Below are positions 46,022 to 56,547 of a DNA stretch of 64,000 nt, piece by piece. The stretch comes from Acanthosepion esculentum (taxonomy: Eukaryota > Mollusca > Cephalopoda > Sepiida > Sepiidae): the NCBI GenBank assembly GCA_964036315.1, contig OZ038487.1:51192719-51256718 (forward strand), in the 5' to 3' direction. The position numbers and the translations under genes were made by a program. Each line of letters begins with the position of its first letter. Within the stretch, counting starts at the first letter, position 1. Below the pieces are notes generated by a model. The model saw only the letters and a list, made by a program, of their open reading frames with translations. It did no database searches and was not told the DNA's origin.

Positions 46022-47543
46022 GAGAATATATATTAACAAGATGGTGCATATATTTATATAGTTCTATAAGTTTGGAAATGCATAAAGAGTGATAATATTA
46101 TATTTTGATTTTTATTGGATTCCGGTCTGTATGTGTCTCTTTGTAGCTTCAGGAGAGAAAAAAGACAGTAAATAAATAAAAGTACATATTTGTAATTCAG
46201 TATTTCTATGCTTGCAGGACATCATTAACTCTGCTAGGAAATAATATATGCAATTCCATATGAAAATGCCTCTTATATATTAGACTGAGAATACCAAAAA
46301 TGTAATTAGTCTATAAATAAAAAAAATCCACAGGTAATATGTTCAGGTGTTATATTGATAAGCATATATGAATTGTTATAAATGTTTGTATACGGGCCAT
46401 TTTTTTTTTCAAATGTAACTGAGAAATGACACACGGATACATCATCCATTCAGTGAATATCAATACGGGCTGAAAAATCTTCAGCCCAACCAAGATGTAC
46501 TTCACAAAAGAAATGTGATGCTTGGTCATTTGCTCTGAATTTAGAAACTGAGTCAGCGTAAGAACTTTTGTGTTAGCCCCCTTAGAAGCATTCAGACTTT
46601 GATGTCTCTATACCCTGGCAAATTCAAAGAGGTATTGCCTTGCTGTATATCCATTTAACTCAAAGAAAAATCTAAATAAGTAAAGATATATTTATCCTTT
46701 ATCTATCTTGTTAATTATCTCTTGCTAATTATGTGTATGTGTTGTAACCTATGGAAGGTTTATTGAAGAGAATAATCAAACGAAGGTTGGTAATGAACGA
46801 TAATACTTAGGACAAGAACAACACATATAAGATTCACCAGCAGCAGGTAGAAGTAGTAGTCAACTGCTAGAAGTGAGTCATATGAATTCCACAATGAATC
46901 TCCAACTCTAGGATATCTACCAACTGCCCATGCAGTCAGATGTGGTACAAGGTCAAATTTAATGTGGGGTATCTGAGCCATAGGCTTGGCCAAAAATTCC
47001 TTGTAGACCCCATATAAAATAGAGTCAGGTAGCTGTTTCCTGAGATGAGACTCTGCCCTTCGACATAGCCTTGTCTGGCGATCTTCTCTGCCTGTGGATG
47101 CAGAGAGTTTGACCAGCACAGCTGGAGACGAATTTCCAACTCGAGACCATGTACAGTATTCACTACTGTATTTATAGGAATGGAGGCATACCCATTATCG
47201 TCTGTTGGTATGCTACAACAGTATGATAGATAAATAAGAATATGGATTGCTTGATGCACTAAGTGAGATTTTATTTCACAAGTCAATGCTTTTATAATAA
47301 ATTTGGAGGAGATAATGGGACAAATGGAAAAAGTTTATTTACAGTCAATGCATTTTTTTCACTGTGCTAGATGGGCATCTTCAGGATCAGAATGAAGGAC
47401 AAACTTTTGTGTAGGCAAACTCCACTAGAATTTTTGAAGAAGGGATAATAAATTCTCTCATCAGATCAATGATGTGCAAAGGTTTGGTGATGCCCGGGAC
47501 CGTTTCCTTGATTGTATACTCCTAAGACTCAAGTAGTGGTGGG
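46019..47543. other. no recognised gene
   Basis: Two overlapping minus-strand open frames at 46760-47286 (116-119 codons) have ordinary composition, but I recognise no domain and they could be parts of an unknown repeat. Confidence 0.4.
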
Positions 47544-48263
47544 CAGGGCTGGATTATGACCCATAGGGGTCCTAAGCACTTAAAAGATTTTCGGGCCACC
47601 ATACATCAGCGAGTTAAGTATGCTAGTATGGAGTCTTGGTGAGTAGTGCAAATGAAGGATATCAACTGATAACATGCAACGTGGAAACACTAGCTGGAAA
47701 TAAATATAGAAGGAACTGAAGGCACATACGACCATCGAGAGAGGCTGATCATCAGTTCCAACACAGAACAACATCAACCAAGAAAGAACCAATCACAGCT
47801 GAGCAGCCACTGTCACATGAGCCACAACTAGATTCTAACAGAACTGTGACCAGAAATGGTTGTGCAATCAACAAACCAGCGTGTCACATAAACATATGGT
47901 TAGCATAATGTCAAACGAACATGAAGGTAGTCTAACCCTGTTCATAAAAATTAAATCCCATTAAGTTAATTAGTAATACTAACTTATTCAAGAGAGCTGA
48001 TGTGATGTATTGAGTAAATAAAAACCTCATTATCTCCCTTAGCTCATTCCCTTATTAACCAATCAGAATGGCAATAAAGATTCACTGCAGGTCAGATGTC
48101 TCCTCATTCATAACGACACCGCATTGATTCAAATGTTAATCATATTTGACTTATTTCTTTAGACATATACAACAACATCATATCATTACAATTTCAGTGA
48201 GGCCCTCTTCCCTTGATGCCCTAAGCACATTGCTTATTTTGATTAATGGTTAATGCATCCCTG
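47544..48263. mobile_element. hAT-type MITE
   Basis: Ends CAGGGCTGGATTATGACCC and the complement of TTAATGGTTAATGCATCCCTG, with a subterminal CCTAAGCAC repeated inverted near the other end. Flanked by 8-base repeats GTGGTGGG (47536-47543) and GTGATGGG (48264-48271), 7 of 8 matching, the size expected for hAT. 720 bp, no transposase. Confidence 0.75.
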
Positions 48264-48600
48264 GTGATGGGGGATGTAGAGCTTAGTATTTAGAAATGTG
48301 AGAAAGGAAGACATTCTAAATATATAAAAACAGATGAAACATGAAATAACTCTTCATTCAAATTAAATAAAAAATAAATTTTTATTCCACTTTTTGACTG
48401 GATGCCCTCCTGATATGGATGTCTGGGGCCATCACACCCTCTGCACCCCCACTGCCACATCAGATCCAATGACCAGAAAGTGCTTTTCTTTTCATATTGA
48501 AGCCGTTAATGTCTGTTGGATTTGAAATTAGCACAACCCCAATTTTTTTCTCTATTTGCTCATATAGTGTATTGTGCTACTATTGTTTTGGTAATGATTA
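48264..48600. other. no recognised feature
   Basis: AT-rich, CACACCCTCTGCACCCCCAC around 48432 is a local GC island. Confidence 0.5.
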
Positions 48601-48606
48601 GTGATA

Positions 48607-49110
48607 TTATATATGAGTCTGGTCTGAAGACACGAATTGTGAGAGCAGTGCACTTTCAATGTATTTTCTTCTTAGTGAATCCTTTTCTCTTATGATTAGA
48701 CTAACATTTATTAGGTTAAAATTGTGGTCAGGTGCATTATGGTTAACTACCAGTGCATATAAAGTGTTGTTATGCAGCAAATCCCAGTGATGCTCATATA
48801 ATCTCTTTTTGTGTTTTCTTGATGTTTCACCAATGTACAACATTAGGCACTTTGTGCAATCTATTTTGTATATTCCTGCCTCTGTCCGTTTTTGTTGCCA
48901 TTTCATTTGGTGCTATCTTTTATCACTTTGAAGGTGATGTATTTTCAACCAAGGTTCATTAGGTTATTTTTTATGGTGGCTGCTATAGGTGGTTAAAATT
49001 ATGTGCCTAATTTTTTCAGGATTATTGGGATTATTATCAGCTATGAATTTTTCTATTTTAAAAATAGAAAATAATTCAGGCATTGGAGGAGTTTGAAAGT
49101 GATTTCAGTG
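48607..49110 (-). pseudogene. Penelope-like element GIY-YIG endonuclease relic
   Basis: The open part (48607-48906, 99 codons) reads AGIYKIDCTKCLMLYIGETS, then R-K-H-K-K-R-L-Y-E-H-H. GIY and YIG are about 10 residues apart with a CxxC between them, then the conserved Arg and the EH pair, and near the end RKYIESALLSQF. This is the hallmark endonuclease domain found C-terminal to the reverse transcriptase in Penelope-like retroelements. Upstream (to about 49110) a decayed linker reads FIADNNPNNPEKIRHIIL. No RT palm is recognisable, so it is a 5' truncated relic. It is a different GIY-YIG type from the one at 21.4 kb. Confidence 0.7.
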
Positions 49111-49450
49111 TATTGTTCTTCTCAGGCAGTAATTGGTCAGTGACAAATTCTAAGAGTCCTTAAATTGAAGCTTACGATTTTACCTTGTAAAAAGTCTAGG
49201 ATGTACTTATATTTATATAAGCAATATATCAGGTGTGTTTCTGCTTATAATACCTATCTTTATTAAAAATAATGACACCTTGATTTAAGGATATCAGGTT
49301 TTATCACACAAACAAATAAAATATGATTCAAATGCAATAAAAAATAATTGTACTGTTTATTTATTTATATATTTTATAAAGACTGAAGTTGCACTTAGTG
49401 AAACATTATTTATTTCTAAATAAACCCAAGCCATAGAAAAATATAATTAA
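49111..49450. other. no recognised feature
   Basis: AT-rich spacer. Confidence 0.6.
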
Positions 49451-49454
49451 TACA

Positions 49455-49920
49455 ACAGTCCTGAGTATGATGACAAACTAGTTCCAGCAGCATGGCCTCT
49501 GATCGGAAGATTGGAGGTTTTGAGGAGAATAGAACTGTATCATAATTGCTGTTGTTCCCAGGTCTGCCCTGCCCTGAAGTGGAAGAACCTTTTAGGGGTC
49601 CCAGCTATGGGCAAGTAGGGAACCCAAAAGAAAACCCTATGAAAGTATAAAAATACATTTTTATAGTAAAAATACCAGCAATACATTTTTTATATTGTAA
49701 AATTATCTACAATATATATTTATAGTAATATTACTAATATTTTTAAAGCAAAATGACCAATGATACATTTTATCTGTAAACCTGTAGTTGAAGACATAAA
49801 ATTGTGTTCAAAATATACTTAGTTGAAACAATGAAATTGTGTTCAAAATATTTAGATTTCAGCATTAAATAACCCATAGATGTTGATATGCTGCTAAACA
49901 AAATAAAAAAATAATCAATA
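49455..49920 (+). repeat. unnamed interspersed element X, copy 2
   Basis: Aligns along its length with 41440-41885, including GGGTCCCAGCTATGGGC, the ACCAGCAATACATTTTT repeats and CATTAAATAACCCATAGA. The internal repeat number differs between copies. Confidence 0.7.
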
Positions 49921-50179
49921 TAATATCCCATATATGTGAAAAAATGATTATTACTGTACATATCAATATGGATTTCTTGACTGTTATCAGTCTTTCTAGC
50001 ATCGATTCTTGAACTTCACTTCAGTTTTGACTTTAACATTATTTGCAACAGTTTTTACTGCCTCTCATAGATCTTCTTCACTTGAGTGAAAATGGAGTAC
50101 TCCTTCCACATATAGACAGGAGCTGCCCAGTTTTCATTTTACAGTCATGACAGTCCAAAAACATCTCTACATTATTGTG

Positions 50180-50600
50180 GGTGATAAATTATTTTCCAAC
50201 CTACCACCCTTTTCCCATAGATGAAACATTGCAAGCCTCTAGCTACTCTGTCATTATTTCCATGGACTGTGTTCAGATGAATGACATTCCTTAGTTTCAC
50301 AAGTTCTAACATTCATGGCTAAGATCCTCCGATGCCACACAGACTGTAGGAAACCATCATCATTGCCTTTATATTCTATTGGGGAAATTAAAGTTCAACT
50401 GAAGCAGCTTCTTTCCACAAACTGCTGCTCCAAGAGGATGCTTCCCTGATCACTACAATTTTAATGTGCTCAAATATATGTTTAACTATTATTTTCATAC
50501 ATATCTGCATAAATTGTGCCTTTTAATCTTTAACCCTTTACTTTGAGTGGCTTCCGGGCCTTGTACAGGGTAAACATCATTGTGTAAAACAAATCTCTTT
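50180..50600 (+). mobile_element. LINE-B 3' end, copy 3
   Basis: AACATTCATGGCTAAGATCC, CTCCAAGAGGATGCTTCCCT, and tail TTTGAGTGGCTTCCGGGCCT, TGTACAGGGTAAACATCATT. Same subfamily as 61.2 kb. Frame decayed. Confidence 0.7.
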
Positions 50601-50604
50601 TAAT

Positions 50605-50740
50605 TGTGGGCCAGACGTTTTCTATTGGATAAATATCTTGTAAGGCTAGGGTCTATTTGATTAACTTTGAAATCATTTTTAGCAAGGTAAGCAATAGTCT
50701 TGCATGAATATGCTCGTTAGCTTATGACATCATCATGACC
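50605..50740 (-). pseudogene. Tc1-like transposase scrap
   Basis: Minus strand reads CKTIAYLAKNDFKVNQID and, in another frame, LQDIYPIENVWPTIKRDLF, resembling the PDLNPIENVW block of Tc1 transposases. Very short. Confidence 0.4.
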
Positions 50741-50796
50741 TGTAAGTTCTCGGATGAGTTTTGGGATGACCCCAAAACTCATCCGAGAACTTACAG
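50740..50796. repeat. 26-bp perfect hairpin
   Basis: CTGTAAGTTCTCGGATGAGT, TTTGGG (50740-50765), loop ATGAC, then the exact reverse complement (50771-50796). Confidence 0.95.
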
Positions 50797-51185
50797 TCAT
50801 TTTCTGCATCTATCTCAAACATTATTAGATATCAATGAATTTCATTTCATATCAGTTCATATTCACTTGTCTGATTCCCCTATTTCTTCCACTGGCCAGT
50901 ATATGTGACTTTTGGCACTAACAGACTCAGGTATTGAACCCACAATTGCCAGGAAATGAGGTACAAAAGAAAAAAACACTTTTCTTAACAATATGATACC
51001 AGAAAATTCTAGATTCTAAGGTAAAATTTTGATTCAAATGAAATAAAAATAAATGTGCAGTTTACGAAGAAGAATGTTCTGCGAATGATTAAATGTGTCA
51101 TAATTGGTTTGCTAAGTTCCATAATGGAAAATGAATGATGTTCCCTGTAGTGCCAGACTACGGTGATCTTAAAATATTTTTCATC
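50797..51185. other. no recognised feature
   Basis: AT-rich spacer. Confidence 0.5.
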
Positions 51186-51378
51186 ACATGAGGCCTGTTG
51201 ACATAATTTTGAACATAATCTTTATGTAGCTGAAGACCGAGGTAACAGTTCTGTGGAAGAATATGTCTGATGGAATTTTCTCCTTATCAATGGAATACAA
51301 AGGGAATAAGAATGTATTGCCCCTGCTGTGTATGTGGCATGGGGATGAAGGTCTTGATTGATGAGACAATGAAATATA

Positions 51379-52630
51379 CAAAGGTTGGACAAAATAATTG
51401 GAACAGGCACAAAATCCACTCTTATATTTCAAAGACTTATTATATTAAGAACTTTAACTAAAATTTCATAATTGCAGGTTATATCTATTGAGAATACATT
51501 TATTTATCTAATTTACCATCTTTGTCTTACTTATTTTTAAAATTTAGTAAAATTTAAGCTAAATGCATAACCTCTCCGAATTCAAAAAAGGGCAAATTAT
51601 TGGAGCTCACATGGGAGGAGCCTTGATCATTAAGGTTGATGAAATATTTGCTTTTTCAAGAGCTACCATATCAAGAACTATGACGCAATTCGAGAAACAG
51701 GGCAAAACCTCAAGCAATCGTAGCAATTCAGACCGGACTTGCAAACTTACTAACAGGGACTGACATGCATTGAAATGCAATGTGGCAAAAAAATCATTGG
51801 ACTACTGCAGCCAAAATGACTGCTGAGTTGAATAATCATCTGAATAGTCTAATTTCTATGAAAATTGTTCGTCATGAGCTCCATAAGGCTGGATATCATG
51901 GAAGAGCCACTGTAAGGAAACCTCTTCTCTCCACTCACAACATTCAGAAGAGGTTGAAGTGGTGCAGAGATCACAATGCCTGGTCTGCAGACCAATGGAA
52001 GCAAGCCATATTCTCAGCAGAGTCCAGTTTTTCTCTTTTCTCAACTTCAGTGCGAGTTTATGTGTGGAGGCAGCCCAAAGAAGCTTACAACCCTGACTGC
52101 CTTCTTCCAACAGTGAAGTATGGAGGTGGATCAGTGATAGTTTAGAAATGTCTTGGTTCAATAGTTGCCTGCATGGTAGAATCAACAGCAAAGATTACCT
52201 GAACATTTTGGGAGATCATGTTCATCAAATGGCCCAGACTTTATTCCCTGATGGCGACTGTATCTTCCAAGATGATAATGCTCCAATACAAACCGCTCGC
52301 AAGGTTAAGAAATGGTATGAAGAGCATGAAAGTGAGCTAGAACACATGGAGTGGCCTCCCAATTCTCCAAATATCAATGTTATTGAACATTTGTAGTGGA
52401 TTTTGGAGCAACAAGTTATGAGCCACTATCCTCCATCATTGTGCCTTTAAGAGCTGGAGCAGGTATTAATGGAAGAATGGATGAAAATTCCTCTGGATGA
52501 AGTCAGGAAGCTGTATGATTCCATTCCTAGACTTATTAAAGCTGTATGTGAGGCTAAAGGAGGACCAACTCATATTAAATAAATTTTCTTTGAATTTAAC
52601 AAGTGTTTCAATTATTTTGTCCAACCCCTG
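51379..52630 (+). mobile_element. Tc1 transposon, nearly full-length, dead
   Basis: 1252 bp with TA duplicated on both sides (51377-51378, 52631-52632). TIRs: CAAAGGTTGGACAAAATAAT at the left, and the complement of ATTATTTTGTCCAACCCCTG at the right. Confidence 0.9.
51563..52581 (+). pseudogene. Tc1 transposase pseudogene
   Basis: Almost the whole transposase can be followed. N-terminal helix-turn-helix: EFKKGQIIGAHMGG, FAFSRATISRTMTQF (51563-51763, then a stop). Middle: RHELHKAGYHGRATVRKPLL, RLKWCRDHNAWSADQWKQAI. First catalytic block reads FSAESSFSLF, where the usual Asp (FSDES) is Ala. Second block: FQDDNAPIQTA. Third: WPPNSPNINVIEHL. Then a stop and LPRLIKAVCEAKGG near the end. Stops at about 51764, 52143 and 52394, at least one frame change in the middle, and the lost Asp make it inactive. 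Confidence 0.9.
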
Positions 52631-52849
52631 TAGGTCATCTGAACATCTGCCATAAAAATGGCAATAGAGTTGCAAGAGGCAAGCCAATGTGTCATCTAAG
52701 GGAAAGGGGTTGCGGAGTGGAAAACTATTCATCATTATCAAGACCTTGGAAAAGGCAGTAGGCTCACTTCCCATTGCTTTTATACAGTTTTTGAATTCAC
52801 AATAGTTACCCAAGTCTAGAAAGTACAGTCTGCCCTGTTATCACACACA

Positions 52850-52851
<2 letters not shown>

Positions 52852-52903
<52 letters not shown>
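52852..52903. repeat. (TA)n microsatellite
   Basis: About 25 TA units, immediately before the 52.9 kb foldback. Confidence 0.95.
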
Positions 52904-52906
<3 letters not shown>

Positions 52907-53100
52907 TCTTTATTTTAGGTTATTACATTTGAACATGCATATTTCTGCTACAAAAATGCATTAATGTTTTGCTTCAATATAGCATCTCATCAGGTGGTGT
53001 TAAAATGTCTGATGAGATGCTATGTTGCATTGAAACATTAATGCTTTTTTTGTAGCAGAAATATGCATGTTTTAATGCAATAACCTATAATAAAGATTTC
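52907..53100. repeat. foldback with about 85-bp arms and hammerhead-like core
   Basis: Left 52907-52994 pairs with right 53009-53100 (GAACATGCATATTTCTGCTA opposite TAGCAGAAATATGCATGTTT; AGCATCTCATCAG opposite CTGATGAGATGCT), loop of about 14 bases. Confidence 0.9.
53009..53054 (+). ncRNA. hammerhead-like core with canonical catalytic bases
   Basis: CTGATGA (53009-53015), stem II GATGC/GCATT with loop TATGTT, GAAA (53032-53035), short weak stem III, GTA (53052-53054). Stem I cannot form with the present flank because the upstream side is part of the palindrome. Confidence 0.35.
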
Positions 53101-53102
53101 TA

Positions 53103-53132
53103 GCTCTACTTTTGTATTGAGCCCTTTTTAAA
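53103..53132 (+). repeat. shared post-palindrome motif
   Basis: GCTCTACTTTTGTATTGAGC, then CCTTTTTAAA. Compare 23542-23571 and 44421-44447. Confidence 0.7.
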
Positions 53133-53197
53133 TTAATGTTATGAACGTTTGAATTTATATTTGATTCATCTTATTGCATTTGAGATATATATTTCTT

Positions 53198-53500
<303 letters not shown>

Positions 53501-54383
53501 TAGGTAATTAGATATTGAACTTTTCTTTATCATGATGGATTTCTATTGATAATTGGTAGTGTACACTTCAATCTCTAACTGGATGTCTCTAGATTTTATA
53601 TCTTCAAATTACCATTTATTATAATCTTTACAGAATTCTCTTAAAAATTCTCAATTCCCTTCAAAATTAAAAACAAAGAAATGGAATTATGATAATACTT
53701 AATAGATGGCAGAAGACAGTGAAACAAAATGGCTGACATGATGTTCAAAATAATTAATGTTTCAATATTTTTGGCATTTCAAGAAATAAAAAAAAAATTA
53801 AATTAATTTAAAAATAAGTCTCTTCTGAAATCCCAATACTAAAGCCAGTGAGGATGTTATCACTCATCTGTATTTGATTTCATTGATGTTTATGCTTGGG
53901 ACTCTTTGACTTGTGTATTTTTCCAATGATTGTATGTTTCTATATTACTTTTTTTTTTTACTCTCTACTCAATCTCTACTTAGAGTTTTTTGTTTTTAGA
54001 GGAAACAATTTCTCATTTCAAAACCCAAAAACCGGGGTTACTTATTACTGTTTTCTTCACTTCACGTTTCATATTGCATTAATTTCCTTTTCTTTCTTCT
54101 TTGTTAATAAGAAGGCACAAGTTGATGGACAGATGGATGGATGGATGGTTGAAGTATTGATTTGTGATTCGATAAAAATAATTTGCAAGAATGAATAATA
54201 ACAATTTATTTTTGGAATGATCATTCCCTTCTTGATTTTTTTTATTCAATTGGCAAATAATTTTAGACATTTATTTGCGTCCTGATATTTCCTTGATCTA
54301 TAATGAATGTTTATCTGTCTGCTGAAAAGCACAGCTGACAACCAGTCTGATCCTATTCTTTGTGTTCTCTGTCTCAAATAATT
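53501..54383. other. no recognised feature
   Basis: AT-rich. (GATG)n-like run at about 54128-54148. Confidence 0.6.
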
Positions 54384-54422
54384 TAAAATTAAAATTTGAA
54401 CTATTACTTTCTCTCTCCATGA

Positions 54423-54488
<66 letters not shown>

Positions 54489-54524
54489 ATGGAGAGAGAA
54501 AGTGATAGATCAAATTTTAATTTT
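54384..54524. repeat. foldback with (ATAC)n(TA)n loop
   Basis: Arms of about 39 bases: AATTTGAACTATTACTTTCT, CTCTCCATGA and its complement starting TCATGGAGAGAGAAAGTGAT at 54487. Confidence 0.9.
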
Positions 54525-54546
54525 ATATATATATATATATATATAC

Positions 54547-54846
54547 ATAATTTAGCTCTTGAAAATACATTTCAATTGAGCACTGTTGAGTGATAAGCTA
54601 ATTCTATAAACAACAGCCACCTGCACTAATGCAAAGCTCTTCAGTAAAATGAATGGAGCACTTTGGCTGATTGGCATTTGTTTACATTTGTAAAAACAAT
54701 ACGCTAGATTTAGTTGTGTAACTCTACCGAGTGAAGATAGCTCTGGCTGACACCAAATTAGTTGTGTTTCAATCCTGGCTTGAGGCATTCGGAAGTCTAG
54801 TCGCACTGAGGAGCTGTGATACAGTGAAACAGTACTGTCTGTGAAT

Positions 54847-54851
<5 letters not shown>
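54547..54851 (+). repeat. SINE-2 copy, (TA)n on both sides
   Basis: Same 303-bp unit as 39439-40041 in the opposite orientation; B-box-like GTGTTTCAATCCTGG. TA arrays at 54524-54546 and 54851-54894. Confidence 0.85.

Positions 54852-54895
<44 letters not shown>
54852..54895. repeat. (TA)n tail of SINE-2
   Basis: About 22 TA units. Confidence 0.95.
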
Positions 54896-54897
<2 letters not shown>

Positions 54898-55043
54898 AGC
54901 TTTTCTTTATTAGGATGCTTTCTGTGACCTAATTCTTTATAAGGACTTCTTGATTTCTAGACTGGTTGACATTAATTTCACTGTTTAAAATAACTGGGAT
55001 ATCAATTCAAACAGTTATACACACAAAAAATAGCATTTACAGA

Positions 55044-55047
<4 letters not shown>

Positions 55048-55119
<72 letters not shown>

Positions 55120-55120
55120 A

Positions 55121-55155
<35 letters not shown>

Positions 55156-55169
55156 ATGTTCTTAAAGCA

Positions 55170-55216
<47 letters not shown>

Positions 55217-55240
55217 TGAAAGAGAGAGATAGATACATAC
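55048..55240. repeat. compound (TA)n(TG)n(TATG)n(TA)n(GA)n
   Basis: TA 55048-55097, TG to about 55138, TATG to 55160, TA 55170-55196, GA to 55215. Confidence 0.95.
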
Positions 55241-55608
55241 AGAGACAGACAGAGTGAGAAACTTATGTGATTTGTTGGAATTTCTAGACATAATTCATTC
55301 TATGGGTGTTTGGAAAAGAAGAAAAATTGATACTTTGACTAGAATTCTAAAATTAAATTTAAACACTGAATTTGTACCTTAATATTTTTGTTTACACATA
55401 ACCCTTACATTAGAAATAAATTCATAGCTTTGATTTATTGACAAAATTTCTTGTCATCTGTCCACAGGTTTGTTGTTTAGAAGACTGTATAACATCATTA
55501 ATAAAAGGTTCCTCTACAATTAACCAAATACGTTTCCTTGTAAGATCTCCAGAATAAGAGAAAACTCTCAGGAATATTTTTCATTCATGTAGTATTATTA
55601 CATAATCA
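55241..55608. other. no recognised feature
   Basis: AT-rich spacer. Confidence 0.6.
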
Positions 55609-55609
55609 T

Positions 55610-55745
55610 TTTCTATGTGCCACATCCTTTCAGAATGTGACAGATCATGGCCCTTCACAACTTCCTATCCTTTGTAGCACTTAGCAATGTTTGTTTTTTT
55701 ACCATCCTTCCCATTCCCTATTCTAGTTCTCTTGTCTCATGTCTT
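55610..55745 (-). mobile_element. RTE-type LINE 3' end, copy 8
   Basis: TGTGCCACATCCTTTCAGAA, GATCATGGCCCTTCACAAC, TCCTATCCTTTGTAGCACTT. Confidence 0.65.
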
Positions 55746-55770
55746 CTCTTTATCTGTGAGGAAATTCATT

Positions 55771-56545
55771 TTTAAATCATTTCACTCTGACCAAGGCAAT
55801 AAAAGCCACCAGGATATGAGGGGTTACTGAGAGTGAAAGAAAGAGAGAGAACGAAAATATAACAGGATCCAAAGAGACAGAAGATGACAATTGACATTGC
55901 ATTTAAATGTTTGAATATCATAGTTGAGAGGAAAGCAGAAAACCAGAAGAGAGATGTACAAGTGATAAGTGCAAGAGAAAAAACTATTAGCATAAAACTG
56001 ATGGCTACTTACAACTAGCAACTTTGACAGTGAAATTATGAGACCTAGCTGCCAATCTAGTACTGCACTTAAATTTGTGAAATTGAGGTATCAACAAGAA
56101 AACCTCATCAGAACAATTACTCTGAAAATATTTACCGAAGAAGCAAAGGGAACTTACATTACAGCAGTGGTAATGTGACTGAAGCCGATATGCCAGGACA
56201 GGATTGATAATATTGCTGATCCTTCTTAGGATTTTACACCAAACCAGATGTGGCAGCAATATTCAAAGCACAGATGAATAACAGACTATGCAACGTAGAT
56301 TCTGGTGAGAAAATTGTCTAAATCAACAGAATGAACTGATTTTCCTAAGAGAAGACTTAGGTATTGATTCAGTATAATCATTCCACTTTATGTCAGTGGA
56401 AAACATGAGACCAAGAAAGAACAATGAGTTTCTCTCCTGGAGGTTAGCATCAGACCTGCTGATGGAAGACAAAAAATGGTTCTTTAGCATGATTAATAGA
56501 GAGCAGTTTCATTTTAGAAGTTTTAAAATTAGCAAACATTCACCG
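55771..56545 (-). mobile_element. LINE-A 3' end, diverged copy
   Basis: Plus-strand view starts AATCATTTCACTCTGACCAA and ends TTAATAGAGAGCAGTTTCAT. The second, younger LINE-A (56548-57585) follows in the same orientation. Confidence 0.75.
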
Positions 56546-56547
56546 TC

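Larger units (their letters stand above)
51190..52755 (-). mobile_element. LINE-B relic interrupted by a Tc1 element
   Basis: 51190-51376 and 52633-52755 together align with the minus-strand LINE-B at 30560-30975 (CAATGGAATACAAAGGGAAT versus TTGGAATACAGAGAAAATG; TGTCATCTAAGGGAAAGGG versus TGCATCTGAGGGAAAGAGG). The alignment resumes after the Tc1. Confidence 0.6.

Noticed and set aside
46760..47286. Two overlapping minus-strand frames of 116-119 codons as a gene
   Set aside because: Overlap in different frames, no domain recognised, no splice or promoter context; more likely part of an unidentified repeat.
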